Shown here piece after piece: positions 7,905 to 15,983 of a stretch of 64,000 nucleotides of DNA; within the stretch, counting starts at the first letter, position 1; each line of letters begins with the position of its first letter. The DNA is from Kocuria flava. Lineage in GTDB: Bacteria > Actinomycetota > Actinomycetes > Actinomycetales > Micrococcaceae. Location: NCBI RefSeq assembly GCF_001482365.1, contig NZ_CP013254.1, positions 2,728,001 through 2,792,000 of the forward strand, written 5' to 3'. Under the pieces are notes generated by a model that ran no database searches, was not told where the DNA came from, and was given only the letters and a program-made list of their open reading frames with translations. The position numbers and the translations under genes are program-made.

Positions 7905-8579
7905 TCAGAGCCGTCCGGCCCGGTCGAGGGGCCACAGGACGGCGTCGGGAACTCCTACGACCTTATCCGCTCGGACCATCCCGCCGCCGGGCGCGCCGAG
8001 CAGACTTCGCGAATCGACCGACACGGAGCGGTGGTCGCCCATCACCCACAGCCGGCCCTCCGGCACGACCGCGGTGAACTCGAGCTCGCTGGGCCGGTCC
8101 CCGGGGTGGAGGTAGTCCTCCTCGATCTCCTCGCCGTCGACGACGAGCCGGCCCGTGGGCCCGCAGCACTCGACGACGTCGCCGGGGGTGCCGATCACGC
8201 GCTTGAGGTAGACCGTCCCCGAACCGGTCAGCCCGGCCCAGCGCCCGAGCGTCCGGGCGGCCTGCAGCGGCCAGGGGGCGTCGTCGTGCAGGGGGTCGAA
8301 GCTGCCGCGCCCGTCGAAGACCACGAGGTCCCCGCGCTCGAGCTCGCTCCCGTCCACGAGCTTGCCGACCAGGACCCGGTCGCCGGGCTCGATCGTGGGC
8401 TGCATGGAGTCGGAGCCGATCCAGTAGACGTCGACCACCCACGCGCGCAGCGCCCCGGTCAGCAGGACGGTCAGCAGCAGGGCCAGGACGACGGAACGCC
8501 AGCCCCTGGATCGGGGCTGGCGTTCGCGCCGCACGGCGCGGGACCCGGTGCGGGCCGCGGCCGGGATGTCGGTGGGCAC
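7905..8579 (-). CDS. lepB: Signal peptidase I (copy 2)
   Basis: Second type I signal peptidase, 224 aa from the GTG at 8579. It has one N-terminal membrane span (VVLALLLTVLLTGALRAWVV), the catalytic Ser in IGSDSMQPTIEPGDRV, the Lys in LKRVIGTPGDVVECCG and the GDHRSVSVDSRS box, so both catalytic residues are intact. It differs from copy 1 in head, loop lengths and sequence, which suggests an old duplication with possibly different substrates. The longer frame to 8720 would overlap rplS. The ribosome site for 8579 is weak (AGGA about 14 nt upstream), so a start a few codons later is possible. Confidence 0.88.
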   Translation of the reverse strand: MPTDIPAAARTGSRAVRRERQPRSRGWRSVVLALLLTVLLTGALRAWVVDVYWIGSDSMQPTIEPGDRVLVGKLVDGSELERGDLVVFDGRGSFDPLHDDAPWPLQAARTLGRWAGLTGSGTVYLKRVIGTPGDVVECCGPTGRLVVDGEEIEEDYLHPGDRPSELEFTAVVPEGRLWVMGDHRSVSVDSRSLLGAPGGGMVRADKVVGVPDAVLWPLDRAGRL

Positions 8580-8595
8580 CGGCGTGCGGGCCGTC

Positions 8596-8985
8596 CTACT
8601 TGCCGGGCTTGGCGGACTTGGCACCCTTGCCGGGCGCCGTGTTCTCGCGCTTCTCGCGGATGCGGGCGGCCTTGCCGTGGCGGTCGCGCATGTAGTACAG
8701 CTTCGCGCGGCGGACGTCACCGCGGGTGAGGACCTCGATCTTGTCGATGACCGGCGAGTGCACCGGGAAGGTGCGCTCCACGCCGACGCCGAAGGAGACC
8801 TTGCGGACGGTGAAGGTCTCGTGCACGCCCGCGCCCTGGCGGCCGAGGACGAAGCCCTTGAAGACCTGCACGCGGGAGCGGCTGCCCTCGACGATGTTCA
8901 CGTGCACGTTGAGGGTGTCGCCCGGGCGGAAGTCGGGGACGTCGTCGCGCAGGGACTTGGCGTCGAGCTGGTCGAGGATGTTCAT
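8596..8985 (-). CDS. rplS: 50S ribosomal protein L19
   Basis: L19 sits at the 30S-50S interface and is essential for ribosome structure. The 129-aa product carries the family signatures DFRPGDTLNVHVNIVEG, QVFKGFVLGRQG, ETFTVRKVSFGVGVERTFP and RAKLYYMRDRHGKAARIREK. The C-terminus is a short Lys/Gly/Ala tail. AGGAGAAG lies just before the ATG at 8985. A gap of 188 bp separates it from trmD, in contrast to the tight packing around it, so it may have its own promoter. It precedes lepB by 16 nt. Confidence 0.97.
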   Translation of the reverse strand: MNILDQLDAKSLRDDVPDFRPGDTLNVHVNIVEGSRSRVQVFKGFVLGRQGAGVHETFTVRKVSFGVGVERTFPVHSPVIDKIEVLTRGDVRRAKLYYMRDRHGKAARIREKRENTAPGKGAKSAKPGK

Positions 8986-9131
8986 GCTGCTTCTCCTGGT
9001 GAACGCCGCAGGTCGCTCACGTGGGTCGGTGCGGACCCGTGCTGGGGCCCGGCGGGCCCGGTGCGGATCCGGAAGACGTGGTGCCGGGAGCCCGTCGGGC
9101 GGTCCCGGGTGCCTGCTGTTGGTCGCTCATC

Positions 9132-9146
9132 CCCCTGCGGCAGGGG
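9132..9146. repeat. Small inverted repeat in the trmD-rplS gap
   Basis: CCCCTG, three bases, CAGGGG form a perfect 6-bp stem 3' of trmD and inside the predicted rplS leader. It could be a weak terminator, an mRNA 3' end or a leader hairpin; nothing else in the gap decides between these. Confidence 0.35.
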
Positions 9147-9173
9147 CGTGCCCAGCAGACGCACAGCTGGTCA

Positions 9174-9179
9174 TTATGC
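9174..9179 (-). promoter_or_regulatory. Possible -10 box CATAAT for rplS
   Basis: CATAAT on the minus strand overlaps the trmD TAA stop and lies in the only AT-rich spot of the 188-bp gap before rplS. No good -35 is seen. It would give a leader of about 180 nt for the L19 mRNA. Tentative. Confidence 0.3.
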
Positions 9180-9983
9180 CACAGGCGGGGACGGCTGCGC
9201 ACGCACGAGCCGGTCGCCGGCGACCTCCCAGCCCTCGGCCGCGAGGACGGCGCGGTCGGCGCGGTCGAGGGCCGCCGGGTCGAGGGCGGCGACGAGGTCT
9301 GGCCGGCGCGCCGCGGTGCGCCGCAGCTGCAGGTCGCGCCGCCAGCGGGCGACCCGCCCGTGGTGGCCGGAGAGCAGCACCTCGGGCACCGGCCGGTCCC
9401 GCCACACGGCGGGCTTGGTGTAGACGGGGTACTCGAGCAGCCCGTCCGCGTGGGACTCCTCCACGAGGGACTCGGGGTTGCCGATCACGCCCGGCACGAG
9501 CCGCCCGATCGCCTCGACCATGGCCAGCACGGCGACCTCCCCGCCGTTGAGGACGTAGTCGCCCAGGCTCGTGGGGCGGACCTCGAAGCGCTCCCGGGCC
9601 CAGTCGACGACACGCTCGTCGATGCCCTCGTAGCGCCCGCAGGCGAAGACGAGGTGCTCCCGGCCGGCGAGCTCGCGGGCGACGGCCTGGGTGAAGACCT
9701 CGCCGGCCGGCGACGGGACGACCAGCACGGGCCGCTGCCCCTCCGCGGCGGGACCGCGGGCCAGCACGTCCTCGAGGGCCTGGGCCCAGGGCTCGGGCTT
9801 CATGACCATCCCGGCCCCGCCGCCGTAGGGGGTGTCGTCCACGGTGCGGTGCCGGTCGGTGGTGTACTCGCGCAGGTCCGCCACGGACAGCTCGAGCAGC
9901 CCCTGCCGGCGGGCCTTGCCGATCAGCGACAGGTCGAGGGCGGCGAGGTACTCCGGGAAGATGCTGACGACGTCGATGCGCAT
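9174..9983 (-). CDS. trmD: tRNA (guanine37-N1)-methyltransferase
   Basis: TrmD methylates G37 of tRNAs reading CNN/GGG-type codons using S-adenosylmethionine and so prevents +1 frameshifts. The 269-aa product starts MRIDVVSIFPEYL and shows PYGGGAGMVMKPEPW (about 52-66), the SAM-binding trefoil knot with FACGRYEGIDERV and SLGDYVLNGGE, and the typical C-terminal VYTKPAVWRDRPVPEVLLSG. The ATG at 9983 overlaps the rimM stop by one base (TGATG). The gene ends on a rare TAA. Length and order are standard. Confidence 0.96.
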   Translation of the reverse strand: MRIDVVSIFPEYLAALDLSLIGKARRQGLLELSVADLREYTTDRHRTVDDTPYGGGAGMVMKPEPWAQALEDVLARGPAAEGQRPVLVVPSPAGEVFTQAVARELAGREHLVFACGRYEGIDERVVDWARERFEVRPTSLGDYVLNGGEVAVLAMVEAIGRLVPGVIGNPESLVEESHADGLLEYPVYTKPAVWRDRPVPEVLLSGHHGRVARWRRDLQLRRTAARRPDLVAALDPAALDRADRAVLAAEGWEVAGDRLVRAQPSPPVA

Positions 9984-10570
9984 CAGCGGTCCCGGCCGCC
10001 GGGTCCGGGGGCCCCGTCCTCGCCGGCGTCCTCGAGGCCGAGCTCGAGCAGCCCCGGCGGCGGGGTCACCACCACGTAGCCCGCCGCGGGGTCGACGACG
10101 GGGACGATCTCCTCGACGAACGGCAGGACGGCCGTGCGGCCGTCCTCGTCGAGGCGGATCTCGAGCAGGTCCTGGACGGGCATGGTGACGAGCCCGGTGA
10201 CGACCCCGAGGCGGGGCCCGGAGCCGTCCTCGGCCCCGGTGCGCACCTCGAGGTCCACGAGCTCGTGCTCGTACCACTCCTCGGCGTCCTCGGGGGTCTC
10301 CTCCTCCGCCTCGGCGAACAGGCGGGAGCCGCGCAGGGTCTCCGCACCGTTGCGGTCGGGGACCTCCTCGAGGCCGACCACGAGCACGGTCTTGTTCCAG
10401 CGGGCGGAGCGGACCGTGACCTCCCCGCCGGGGGCCAGCGCCGGGGCGGGCTCGACCAGCAGCCGTGCGCCGGGGGCGAAGCGCTCCTCCGGGGCGTCGG
10501 TGAACAGCTGGACGGTGACCTCGCCGCGGATGCCGTGGGGCTTGCCGATGCGGGCGACCTGGACCTTCAT
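9983..10570 (-). CDS. rimM: 16S rRNA processing protein RimM
   Basis: RimM binds the maturing 30S subunit, through S19, and helps to process 16S rRNA. The 195-aa product has the N-terminal RimM domain beginning MKVQVARIGKPHGIRGEV, an acidic middle (EAEEETPEDAEEWYEHEL) and the C-terminal PRC barrel with VTGLVTMPVQDLLEIRLDEDG and PFVEEIVPVVD. It is followed directly by trmD with a one-base overlap, which suggests coupled translation. A strong hairpin lies upstream, between it and khpA. Confidence 0.95.
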   Translation of the reverse strand: MKVQVARIGKPHGIRGEVTVQLFTDAPEERFAPGARLLVEPAPALAPGGEVTVRSARWNKTVLVVGLEEVPDRNGAETLRGSRLFAEAEEETPEDAEEWYEHELVDLEVRTGAEDGSGPRLGVVTGLVTMPVQDLLEIRLDEDGRTAVLPFVEEIVPVVDPAAGYVVVTPPPGLLELGLEDAGEDGAPGPGGRDR

Positions 10571-10632
10571 GGTGCTCCTGGGGGTTCGGGCCCGGACCGT
10601 CGGTCCGGGGTGCGGGCGGGGCCGGGAACGCG

Positions 10633-10667
10633 CACGGTCCCCGCATCCGGGGGATGCGGGGACCGTG
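10633..10667 (-). terminator. Perfect 16-bp hairpin between khpA and rimM
   Basis: CACGGTCCCCGCATCC (10633-10648), three bases, then its exact reverse complement (10652-10667). It lies inside the rpsP-khpA-rimM-trmD unit, in the only sizeable gap (about 120 bp). No U-tract follows, as is usual in such GC-rich genomes. It may be a partial terminator or a processing/stability element that sets the ratio of rpsP-khpA to rimM-trmD mRNA. Confidence 0.6.
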
Positions 10668-10692
10668 GGGGCGGGGCCGGCCCGGACCCGCC

Positions 10693-10938
10693 TCAGCGGG
10701 GGCGGCGGTCGGTGTCGACGACGTCGATCCGGACCGGTCCGCCGTCGGCGAGCGCGCCGATCACGGTGCGCAGCGCCTTGGCGGTGCGGCCCTGGCGGCC
10801 GATGACCCGGCCGAGGTCGTCGGGGTGGACCCGGACCTCGAGGGTCTCGGCCCGGCGCCCGCTCTTGAGACGGACGCCGACGTCATCGGGGCTGTCCACG
10901 ATCCCGCGGACGAGGTGCTCCAACGCGTCGGCGAGCAC
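10693..10938 (-). CDS. khpA: KH-domain RNA-binding protein KhpA
   Basis: A small KH-domain protein (81 aa; KhpA, formerly UPF0109/YlqC). In other Gram-positive bacteria it binds many RNAs, often with KhpB. The KH core is visible in VRVHPDDLGRVIGRQG with the GxxG loop GRQG, followed by the RTAKALRTVI helix. It begins with a GTG at 10938, only 2 nt after the rpsP stop, and is therefore co-transcribed with rpsP. Confidence 0.93.
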   Translation of the reverse strand: MLADALEHLVRGIVDSPDDVGVRLKSGRRAETLEVRVHPDDLGRVIGRQGRTAKALRTVIGALADGGPVRIDVVDTDRRPR

Positions 10939-10940
10939 GA

Positions 10941-11366
10941 CTACTCGGCCTTCTCGGCGTCAGCCGCGGGGGCGTCGTCGGAGCCGGCGGGGGCCTCGGC
11001 CTTCTCGGCCTTGGGGGTGATGGCCTCGGGGACGATCACGGAGCCCTTGTCCGGGGCGGTGAACTCGGGCTTGGCCTCGGGCTGCTTCAGGGTGCCCTCG
11101 GCGCCCTCCTCGCCCTTGAACTTCTGCCAGTCGCCGGTGACCTTCAGGATCGCGGCCACGGACTCCGAGGGCTGGGCGCCGACGCCGAGCCAGTACTGGG
11201 CCCGCTCGGAGACGACCTCGATGTAGGAGGGGTGCTCGGTCGGGTGGTACTTGCCGATCTCCTCGATGACGCGGCCGTCGCGCTTCTTGCGGGAGTCGAC
11301 GACGACGACGCGGTAACGGGGGTCGCGCATCTTGCCCATGCGCTTGAGACGGATCTTGACTGCCAC
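10941..11366 (-). CDS. rpsP: 30S ribosomal protein S16
   Basis: S16 is an assembly protein of the small subunit. The first 85 or so residues are the S16 fold (VAVKIRLKRMGKMRDPRYRV, then RDGRVIEEIGKYHP and RAQYWLGVGAQPSE). The 141-aa protein then carries a C-terminal extension of about 50 residues rich in Glu, Ala and Lys, a feature common in Actinobacteria. The GTG at 11366 is preceded by AGGAGA and places the start at the conserved VAVKI; the longer frame to 11519 has no family support. It heads the rpsP-khpA-rimM-trmD group. Confidence 0.95.
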   Translation of the reverse strand: MAVKIRLKRMGKMRDPRYRVVVVDSRKKRDGRVIEEIGKYHPTEHPSYIEVVSERAQYWLGVGAQPSESVAAILKVTGDWQKFKGEEGAEGTLKQPEAKPEFTAPDKGSVIVPEAITPKAEKAEAPAGSDDAPAADAEKAE

Positions 11367-11488
11367 TGGTGTGGACTCTCCTGGTTCGTGGATGGGGCGA
11401 GCCGTCTGGTTCCGCTCCCGTGGGGCGGGCCGGTCGCAGGGGCTCTGTGGACACGAGAAACGTGCGGCGAGAGGGACCGCACGCATCG

Positions 11489-11519
11489 AGTACCCGTCCA
11501 GTATGCCAGACGGCGTCAA
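11489..11519 (-). promoter_or_regulatory. Possible rpsP promoter
   Basis: On the minus strand TTGACG (11519-11514) is followed after 19 bases by GGTACT (11494-11489). The spacing is long, so the exact -10 is uncertain, but TTGACG is a good -35 and the region between the permease gene and rpsP is otherwise empty. The leader would be about 115 nt. Confidence 0.35.
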
Positions 11520-11537
11520 GTCCGCGGCGCACCGCGC

Positions 11538-12719
11538 TCACTGCTCGAGGCGTGCGGCCTCGCGCCACCCGAGGGCGCGCCCGCCCTGGAGGACGGCGCG
11601 CCGGTAGATCCGCTCCCCCAGGAGCAGCAGCGCCCGGGCCGCGGCGAGGGCCAGGGCCAGGGCGAGCGCGGGCTGCCACCAGGGGACGTCGCCGGCGAGC
11701 AGGCGGACGGGCATCGCCACCGAGGAGACCACCGGCACGAAGGACGCGGCCGTCAGCCACGGTCCCTCGGCGTAGAGGCCCAGGACGAGGGCGCCGACGA
11801 GCACGGTCAGCACCGGCCCCGAGCTGGACTGGAGGTCCTCCGGGCGGGCGGCCAGCGCGCCGAGCACCGCCCAGACGCAGGCCTGCGCGGCGAAGCCGGC
11901 CACGAAGAACGCCACGAACCAGCCGGAGGCGGCCAGGGCCCAGCCGACGTTGGCGGCGGCGCCGGTGGCGTTGACGCCCACGAGGCCGACGGCGGCGTAG
12001 AGGCCGAGCTGCCCGAGGGCGAGCAGGCAGCTGCCGAGGACCTTGCCGTGGAGCAGGTGCCGGACGGGCACGGTGGTGGCGAGGATCTCCACGACGCGGT
12101 TCTGCTTCTCCTCGAGCACGGAGTTGGCGATGGCGGTGCCGAAGAGGACCGCCGCCAGGTAGAACAGGAACGCGAAGACGAGGCCGAGCACGAGCCGGGC
12201 GGGGCCGCGGTCCTGCCCGCCGTCCAGCAGCTCGGTGCGCACCCCGGTCCCGGCGGTGAGCTCCTCGGCGCTGGTGCCGGCCGCCCGGGCGTTCGCGGCG
12301 AGGACGGTTTCGGCCACGGCCTCCTCGAGGGCGCGGGCCAGCGCGGGGTCGACGCCGTCCCGGCCGACCACGGTCCACCCGTCGAGCCCGCGCAGCAGCG
12401 CGGCGTCGGCGGTCCCCCCGGCCACGGCGGCGCGGGCCGCGTCCGGGGAGTGCGCGGAGTGCACGGTGAGGGTGTCCTCGCCCTCCTCGGCGAGCACGGC
12501 GGCGGCGCGGGCGGCCACCGGCCCGGCCTCGGGGGCGGCGGTGGCGAGCACGTGGTCGGCGGCGCGCCCGCCGAGCAGGGCCGAGGCGGCGATCGAGCCG
12601 GCCACGAGCAGCACCGTGACGGCCGTGGAGACGAGGAAGGAGCGGTCGCGCAGGCGCACGGACAGCTCCCGGGTCGCGACGACCCACCAGGGGCGCGGCA
12701 CCGGCGGGCGGGGGCTCAC
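11538..12719 (-). CDS. ABC-2 type transporter permease (NatB-like)
   Basis: Membrane subunit of an ABC exporter of the ABC-2/NatB class. The 393-aa product has one N-terminal span (LVSTAVTVLLVAGSIAASAL), a large extracytoplasmic loop (about 55-180), then five or six spans in the C-terminal half. The motif NSVLEEKQNRVVEILATTVP between the first two C-terminal spans is typical of NatB/YhaP-type permeases. The GTG at 12719 overlaps the ATPase stop as GTGA. The substrate cannot be read from the sequence; sodium, drugs or cell-envelope compounds are all possible. Confidence 0.85.
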   Translation of the reverse strand: MSPRPPVPRPWWVVATRELSVRLRDRSFLVSTAVTVLLVAGSIAASALLGGRAADHVLATAAPEAGPVAARAAAVLAEEGEDTLTVHSAHSPDAARAAVAGGTADAALLRGLDGWTVVGRDGVDPALARALEEAVAETVLAANARAAGTSAEELTAGTGVRTELLDGGQDRGPARLVLGLVFAFLFYLAAVLFGTAIANSVLEEKQNRVVEILATTVPVRHLLHGKVLGSCLLALGQLGLYAAVGLVGVNATGAAANVGWALAASGWFVAFFVAGFAAQACVWAVLGALAARPEDLQSSSGPVLTVLVGALVLGLYAEGPWLTAASFVPVVSSVAMPVRLLAGDVPWWQPALALALALAAARALLLLGERIYRRAVLQGGRALGWREAARLEQ

Positions 12720-13657
12720 CGGGTCACCTCCCGGTAGACGTCGGCGAGGCCGGGGACGATCTCGGCGAACTCCACCAGGCCGCGCTCGACGGCCGCCCGC
12801 AGGAGCCGGCGGCGGGCGTCGTCGTCGTCGAGCTCGAGGACCGCGTCGGGGCCGTCGACGTCGACGGCGCGCACCCCGCGCAGCCCCCGCACCCACCCGG
12901 CGTCCTGCTCGCAGCGCAGCCGGTGCCGGCGCGGGCCGGCGCGGCGCAGGTCCTCGACCGCGCCGGCGGCCAGGACCCGGCCGGCGGAGAGGACGACGAG
13001 GGAGTCGCACAGCCGGTCGACGAGGTCGAGCTGGTGGCTCGAGAACAGCACCGGCACCCCCTGCTCCAGCCGCTCGCGCAGCAACCCGGTCATGGCGTCC
13101 ACGGCCACGGGGTCCAGCCCGGAGAACGGCTCGTCCAGCACGAGCGCGGTGGGCCCGTGCAGCAGGGCGGCGGCGATCTGCACCCGCTGCTGGTTGCCGA
13201 GGGACAGGGTGCCCAGCGGGTCCCGCTCCCGCCCGGCCAGGTCGAGGCGCTCGAGCAGCCGCCGGGCCTCGGCGAGGGCCGCCCGCCGGTCCATCCCGTG
13301 CAGCCGGCCGAGGTAGCACAGCTGGTCGAGCACCGGCTGGCGGGGGTAGAGGCCCCGCTCCTCGGGCATGTACCCGAAGCCCGCGCGGTCGGCGGCGGTG
13401 ACGGGCCGGCCGTCCCACAGGACCTCCCCGGCGGTGGTGCGCAGCACGCCCGTCAGCATCCGCATGGTCGTGGTCTTGCCCGCCCCGTTGGCGCCGACGA
13501 AGCCGGTCATCCGGCCGGGCTCGACGCGGAAGGAGACGTCCTCGACCACCGTGCGGCCCCCGAAGGCGCGGCTCAGCCCGCGCGCCTCGAGGACGTGGCC
13601 GGCGGGGCGAGCGCGGAAGCGGAGGGTGGTCGCCGCGGGGCGGGTGCCGGCGCTCAT
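12716..13657 (-). CDS. ABC transporter ATP-binding protein (NatA-like)
   Basis: ATPase of the exporter whose permease follows with a GTGA overlap. The 313-aa product has Walker A GANGAGKTT (about 54-62), a Q-loop region GYMPEERGLYP, signature LSLGNQQRVQIAAALL, Walker B ALVLDEPFSGLDP and switch His in FSSHQ. The last 80 residues form the regulatory extension of NatA-type ATPases, with an acidic run ELDDDDARR. The ATG at 13657 has AGAGGAG about 10 nt upstream. It lies 150 bp downstream of the response regulator gene and may be its target, but only proximity supports that. Confidence 0.88.
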   Translation of the reverse strand: MSAGTRPAATTLRFRARPAGHVLEARGLSRAFGGRTVVEDVSFRVEPGRMTGFVGANGAGKTTTMRMLTGVLRTTAGEVLWDGRPVTAADRAGFGYMPEERGLYPRQPVLDQLCYLGRLHGMDRRAALAEARRLLERLDLAGRERDPLGTLSLGNQQRVQIAAALLHGPTALVLDEPFSGLDPVAVDAMTGLLRERLEQGVPVLFSSHQLDLVDRLCDSLVVLSAGRVLAAGAVEDLRRAGPRRHRLRCEQDAGWVRGLRGVRAVDVDGPDAVLELDDDDARRRLLRAAVERGLVEFAEIVPGLADVYREVTR

Positions 13658-13785
13658 GGGCCCGTGCTCCTCTCGGCCGGTGGCGCCCGCCCGCGGGTGC
13701 CGGGGGGCTCCTCCCCAGCCTACGGAGGGCGGGGCGCCGGGGCGTCCCCACCGGGGCGGATCCCGGGGCGCGGCCGGGGCGGGGT

Positions 13786-13803
13786 CTCCGCCGCGGGGCG
13801 GAG
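13786..13803 (-). terminator. Hairpin after the response regulator gene (copy A)
   Basis: CTCCGCCGCGGGGCGGAG forms a 7-bp stem with a GCGG loop, 5 nt past the response regulator stop. The same 18 bases recur at 15984-16001, after the next upstream gene. A short terminator or 3'-end processing hairpin fits. Confidence 0.45.
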
Positions 13804-13808
13804 GCCGC

Positions 13809-14492
13809 TCAGCCGGCCAGGCCGGCGCGGTGGGCGAAGACGACGGCCTGGACGCGGTCGCGGGAGCCCGTCTTGGCGAGGATGTTGGACACGTGCGTCT
13901 TGACCGTGGCCGGGCCCAGGAACAGCCGCTGGGCGATCTCCGCGTTGGACAGCCCCTCGGCGACGAGCCCCAGCACCTCGTGCTCGCGCTCGGTCAGGGA
14001 CGCGGCGGCGCGGCGCTGCCCGGGGTCGGCCGGGACGGGCCCGGCAGGTGCCGCCGGGGCCGGCGGCGGGGCGGGGGCGGCCGTCAGCGCCCGGATCACC
14101 CGCAGGGTCGCCTCGGGCGCGAGCAGCGCGTGCCCGCCGGCGACGGCGCGCACGGCCTCGACGAGGTCGTCGGGGTCCGCGTTCTTCAGCAGGAAGCCGC
14201 TGGCCCCGGCCGCGAGGGCGTCGAAGAGGTAGTCCTCCCGGTCGAAGGTCGTCACGATCACGACCCTCGCGCAGCCCGTGCCCACGATCCGGCGGGTCGC
14301 CTCGATGCCGTCCGTACCGGGCATCTGCACGTCCAGCAGGGCGACGTCGACGTCGTGGGCCTGGGCCGCGGCCACGGCCTGCGCGCCGTCGGCGGCCTGG
14401 GCGACGACCTCGATGTCGTCCTCGACGGAGAGGACCATGGCGAAGCCGGAGCGGACGAGGGCGTGGTCGTCGGCGAGCAGGACGCGGATCAT
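13809..14492 (-). CDS. NarL/LuxR family response regulator
   Basis: DNA-binding output half of a two-component system. The 227-aa protein has a receiver domain (about 1-120) with DDH near the N-terminus, phosphoacceptor Asp in VALLDVQMPGTDG, the switch Thr in VTTF and Lys in FLLKNA. A Pro/Ala linker (about 135-155) leads to a LuxR-type helix-turn-helix, LTEREHEVLGLVAEGLSNAE onwards. The ATG at 14492 overlaps the kinase stop as ATGA, so kinase and regulator form one unit. The stimulus is unknown. Confidence 0.92.
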   Translation of the reverse strand: MIRVLLADDHALVRSGFAMVLSVEDDIEVVAQAADGAQAVAAAQAHDVDVALLDVQMPGTDGIEATRRIVGTGCARVVIVTTFDREDYLFDALAAGASGFLLKNADPDDLVEAVRAVAGGHALLAPEATLRVIRALTAAPAPPPAPAAPAGPVPADPGQRRAAASLTEREHEVLGLVAEGLSNAEIAQRLFLGPATVKTHVSNILAKTGSRDRVQAVVFAHRAGLAG

Positions 14493-15949
14493 GCCCCCGA
14501 TCCTCCCACGTCCGGGCCGGGCGCCGGGGCGGCCGCCGCGGGCGGGCCGGCCGGGGGCAGGGGGCAGCGCACGCGCACCCGCCACCCCGGGCGCCCGGAC
14601 CGGGGGCCGATCTCGGCCTCGCCGCCGTGCAGCCGCACGCGCTCCCGCAGCCCCTGCAGGCCGAAGCCGGTGCCGGCGGTGCCGCCGCGGGGGGTGCCGT
14701 CGTCGAGCACCTCGAGCTCGAGCCAGGGCCCGTCCGGGCCGCGCCCGGTGCGCAGGGCCAGCGAGACGGCTCCGGCCGTGGAGTGGCGCAGGACGTTGGC
14801 CAGGGACTCCTGGGCGCACCGGTAGACGGACAGCGCGAGCCCCTGCGGGACGCGGGCGAGGTCCCCCGGGACGGCCTCGACGGTGCGCAGCTCGACGGCC
14901 AGCCCGTGCGCGGCGTGGTGGCGGGCGAGGTCGGCGATCTCCCCCAGGCCGGGCTCCGGGCGGCGCCCGGCCCCGTCCCCGGCGTCCTCGTCCTCGGCGC
15001 GCAGCACGCCCAGCAGCTGGCGCATCTCCCCCACGGCCGTGCGGGAGGACTCCTCGATGGTGCGCAGCGCCCCCGTGGCCGCCTCCGGGTCGCGGCCGAG
15101 GACCTTGCGCGCGGCCCCGGCCTGGATCCCGATCACGGAGACGTGGTGGGCGACGACGTCGTGCAGCTCCCGGGCGATGCGCATCCGCTCGTCGACCACG
15201 GCGCGGCGGGCGATCTCGGCGGACTGCTCGCGGATCCGCCGGGCCTGGGCCGTGAGCCGGTGCTGCTGCAGGGCGGCCCGCCAGGAGGCGCGTCCGGCGA
15301 GGACGGCCCCGCCGAAGTAGGCGGCGTTGACGAGCAGGGTCGAGGCGGCGTAGGCGGGCAGCTGCGGCAGCGGCCCCTCGACCTCGCCGAGGCCGTCCAG
15401 GAACTCGGCGTAGGCGTTGGTGACCGTGAAGGCCCCGAGCAGCCACAGGCCCATGGTCCCCACCACCACCGACATCGCCACCCACAGGGCCTGGCGGTCG
15501 CGCGACCAGGCGACCGCCGCGTAGAGGGCCGCGAAGTAGGCGCCCTGGAAGCTCAGCGTCAGCGCCGCCGTGGGACTGGCGTAGGTCAGCCCGAGGAACA
15601 GTGCCGAGGACGCGATCACCACCGGCACGGGGTGGCGCCGCCGCACGGCCAGCGGCACCACGATCAGTGCGGTGCTCAGGTAGTAGCGCCAGGGCTCGTC
15701 GCCCTCCACGAGGCCGGCGTAGCTGTGCATGAGCACGGACATCAGCAGGGCGACGCCGAGCAGGCCGAGCGCGGCGAGGACGTCGCGGCGCTGCTGGGCC
15801 GCCGTGGGCGCGGGCCGTCGCCAGTACGGGTCCTCGGGGTCGTTGAGCCAGGCGGTGACGCGCTCCGGCCAGGGCAGGCGCCGGACCGGGGCGGCGTCCT
15901 CGGCGGCGGGCCGCCGGGCGGGCTCCGCGACGGGTGGGGGATGCAGCAC
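14489..15949 (-). CDS. HisKA_3-type sensor histidine kinase
   Basis: Membrane sensor kinase partner of the response regulator. The 486-aa product has about five or six membrane spans (residues about 60-215), then the HisKA_3 dimerisation helix with phosphoacceptor His in RIARELHDVVAHHVSV (about 263), and a HATPase domain with the N-box SLANVLRHS and G-box GTGFGLQGL. It is of the DesK/LiaS type without a PAS or HAMP domain. I place the start at GTG 15949 because TACCGT lies exactly 6 nt upstream, matching the leaderless pattern elsewhere in the window; the frame also allows GTG 15979, which has only a GGAGG that is too close. Confidence 0.9.
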   Translation of the reverse strand: MLHPPPVAEPARRPAAEDAAPVRRLPWPERVTAWLNDPEDPYWRRPAPTAAQQRRDVLAALGLLGVALLMSVLMHSYAGLVEGDEPWRYYLSTALIVVPLAVRRRHPVPVVIASSALFLGLTYASPTAALTLSFQGAYFAALYAAVAWSRDRQALWVAMSVVVGTMGLWLLGAFTVTNAYAEFLDGLGEVEGPLPQLPAYAASTLLVNAAYFGGAVLAGRASWRAALQQHRLTAQARRIREQSAEIARRAVVDERMRIARELHDVVAHHVSVIGIQAGAARKVLGRDPEAATGALRTIEESSRTAVGEMRQLLGVLRAEDEDAGDGAGRRPEPGLGEIADLARHHAAHGLAVELRTVEAVPGDLARVPQGLALSVYRCAQESLANVLRHSTAGAVSLALRTGRGPDGPWLELEVLDDGTPRGGTAGTGFGLQGLRERVRLHGGEAEIGPRSGRPGWRVRVRCPLPPAGPPAAAAPAPGPDVGGSGA

Positions 15950-15955
15950 CCCACC

Positions 15956-15961
15956 ACGGTA
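15956..15961 (-). promoter_or_regulatory. -10 box TACCGT for the leaderless kinase gene
   Basis: TACCGT, 6 nt, then GTG (15949) on the minus strand. It matches TANNNT-N6-start seen at seven other genes here. No -35 is evident. It would make the kinase-regulator pair an independent transcription unit. Confidence 0.5.
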
Positions 15962-15983
15962 CCGGGCGCCGGCGCGCACGGGC

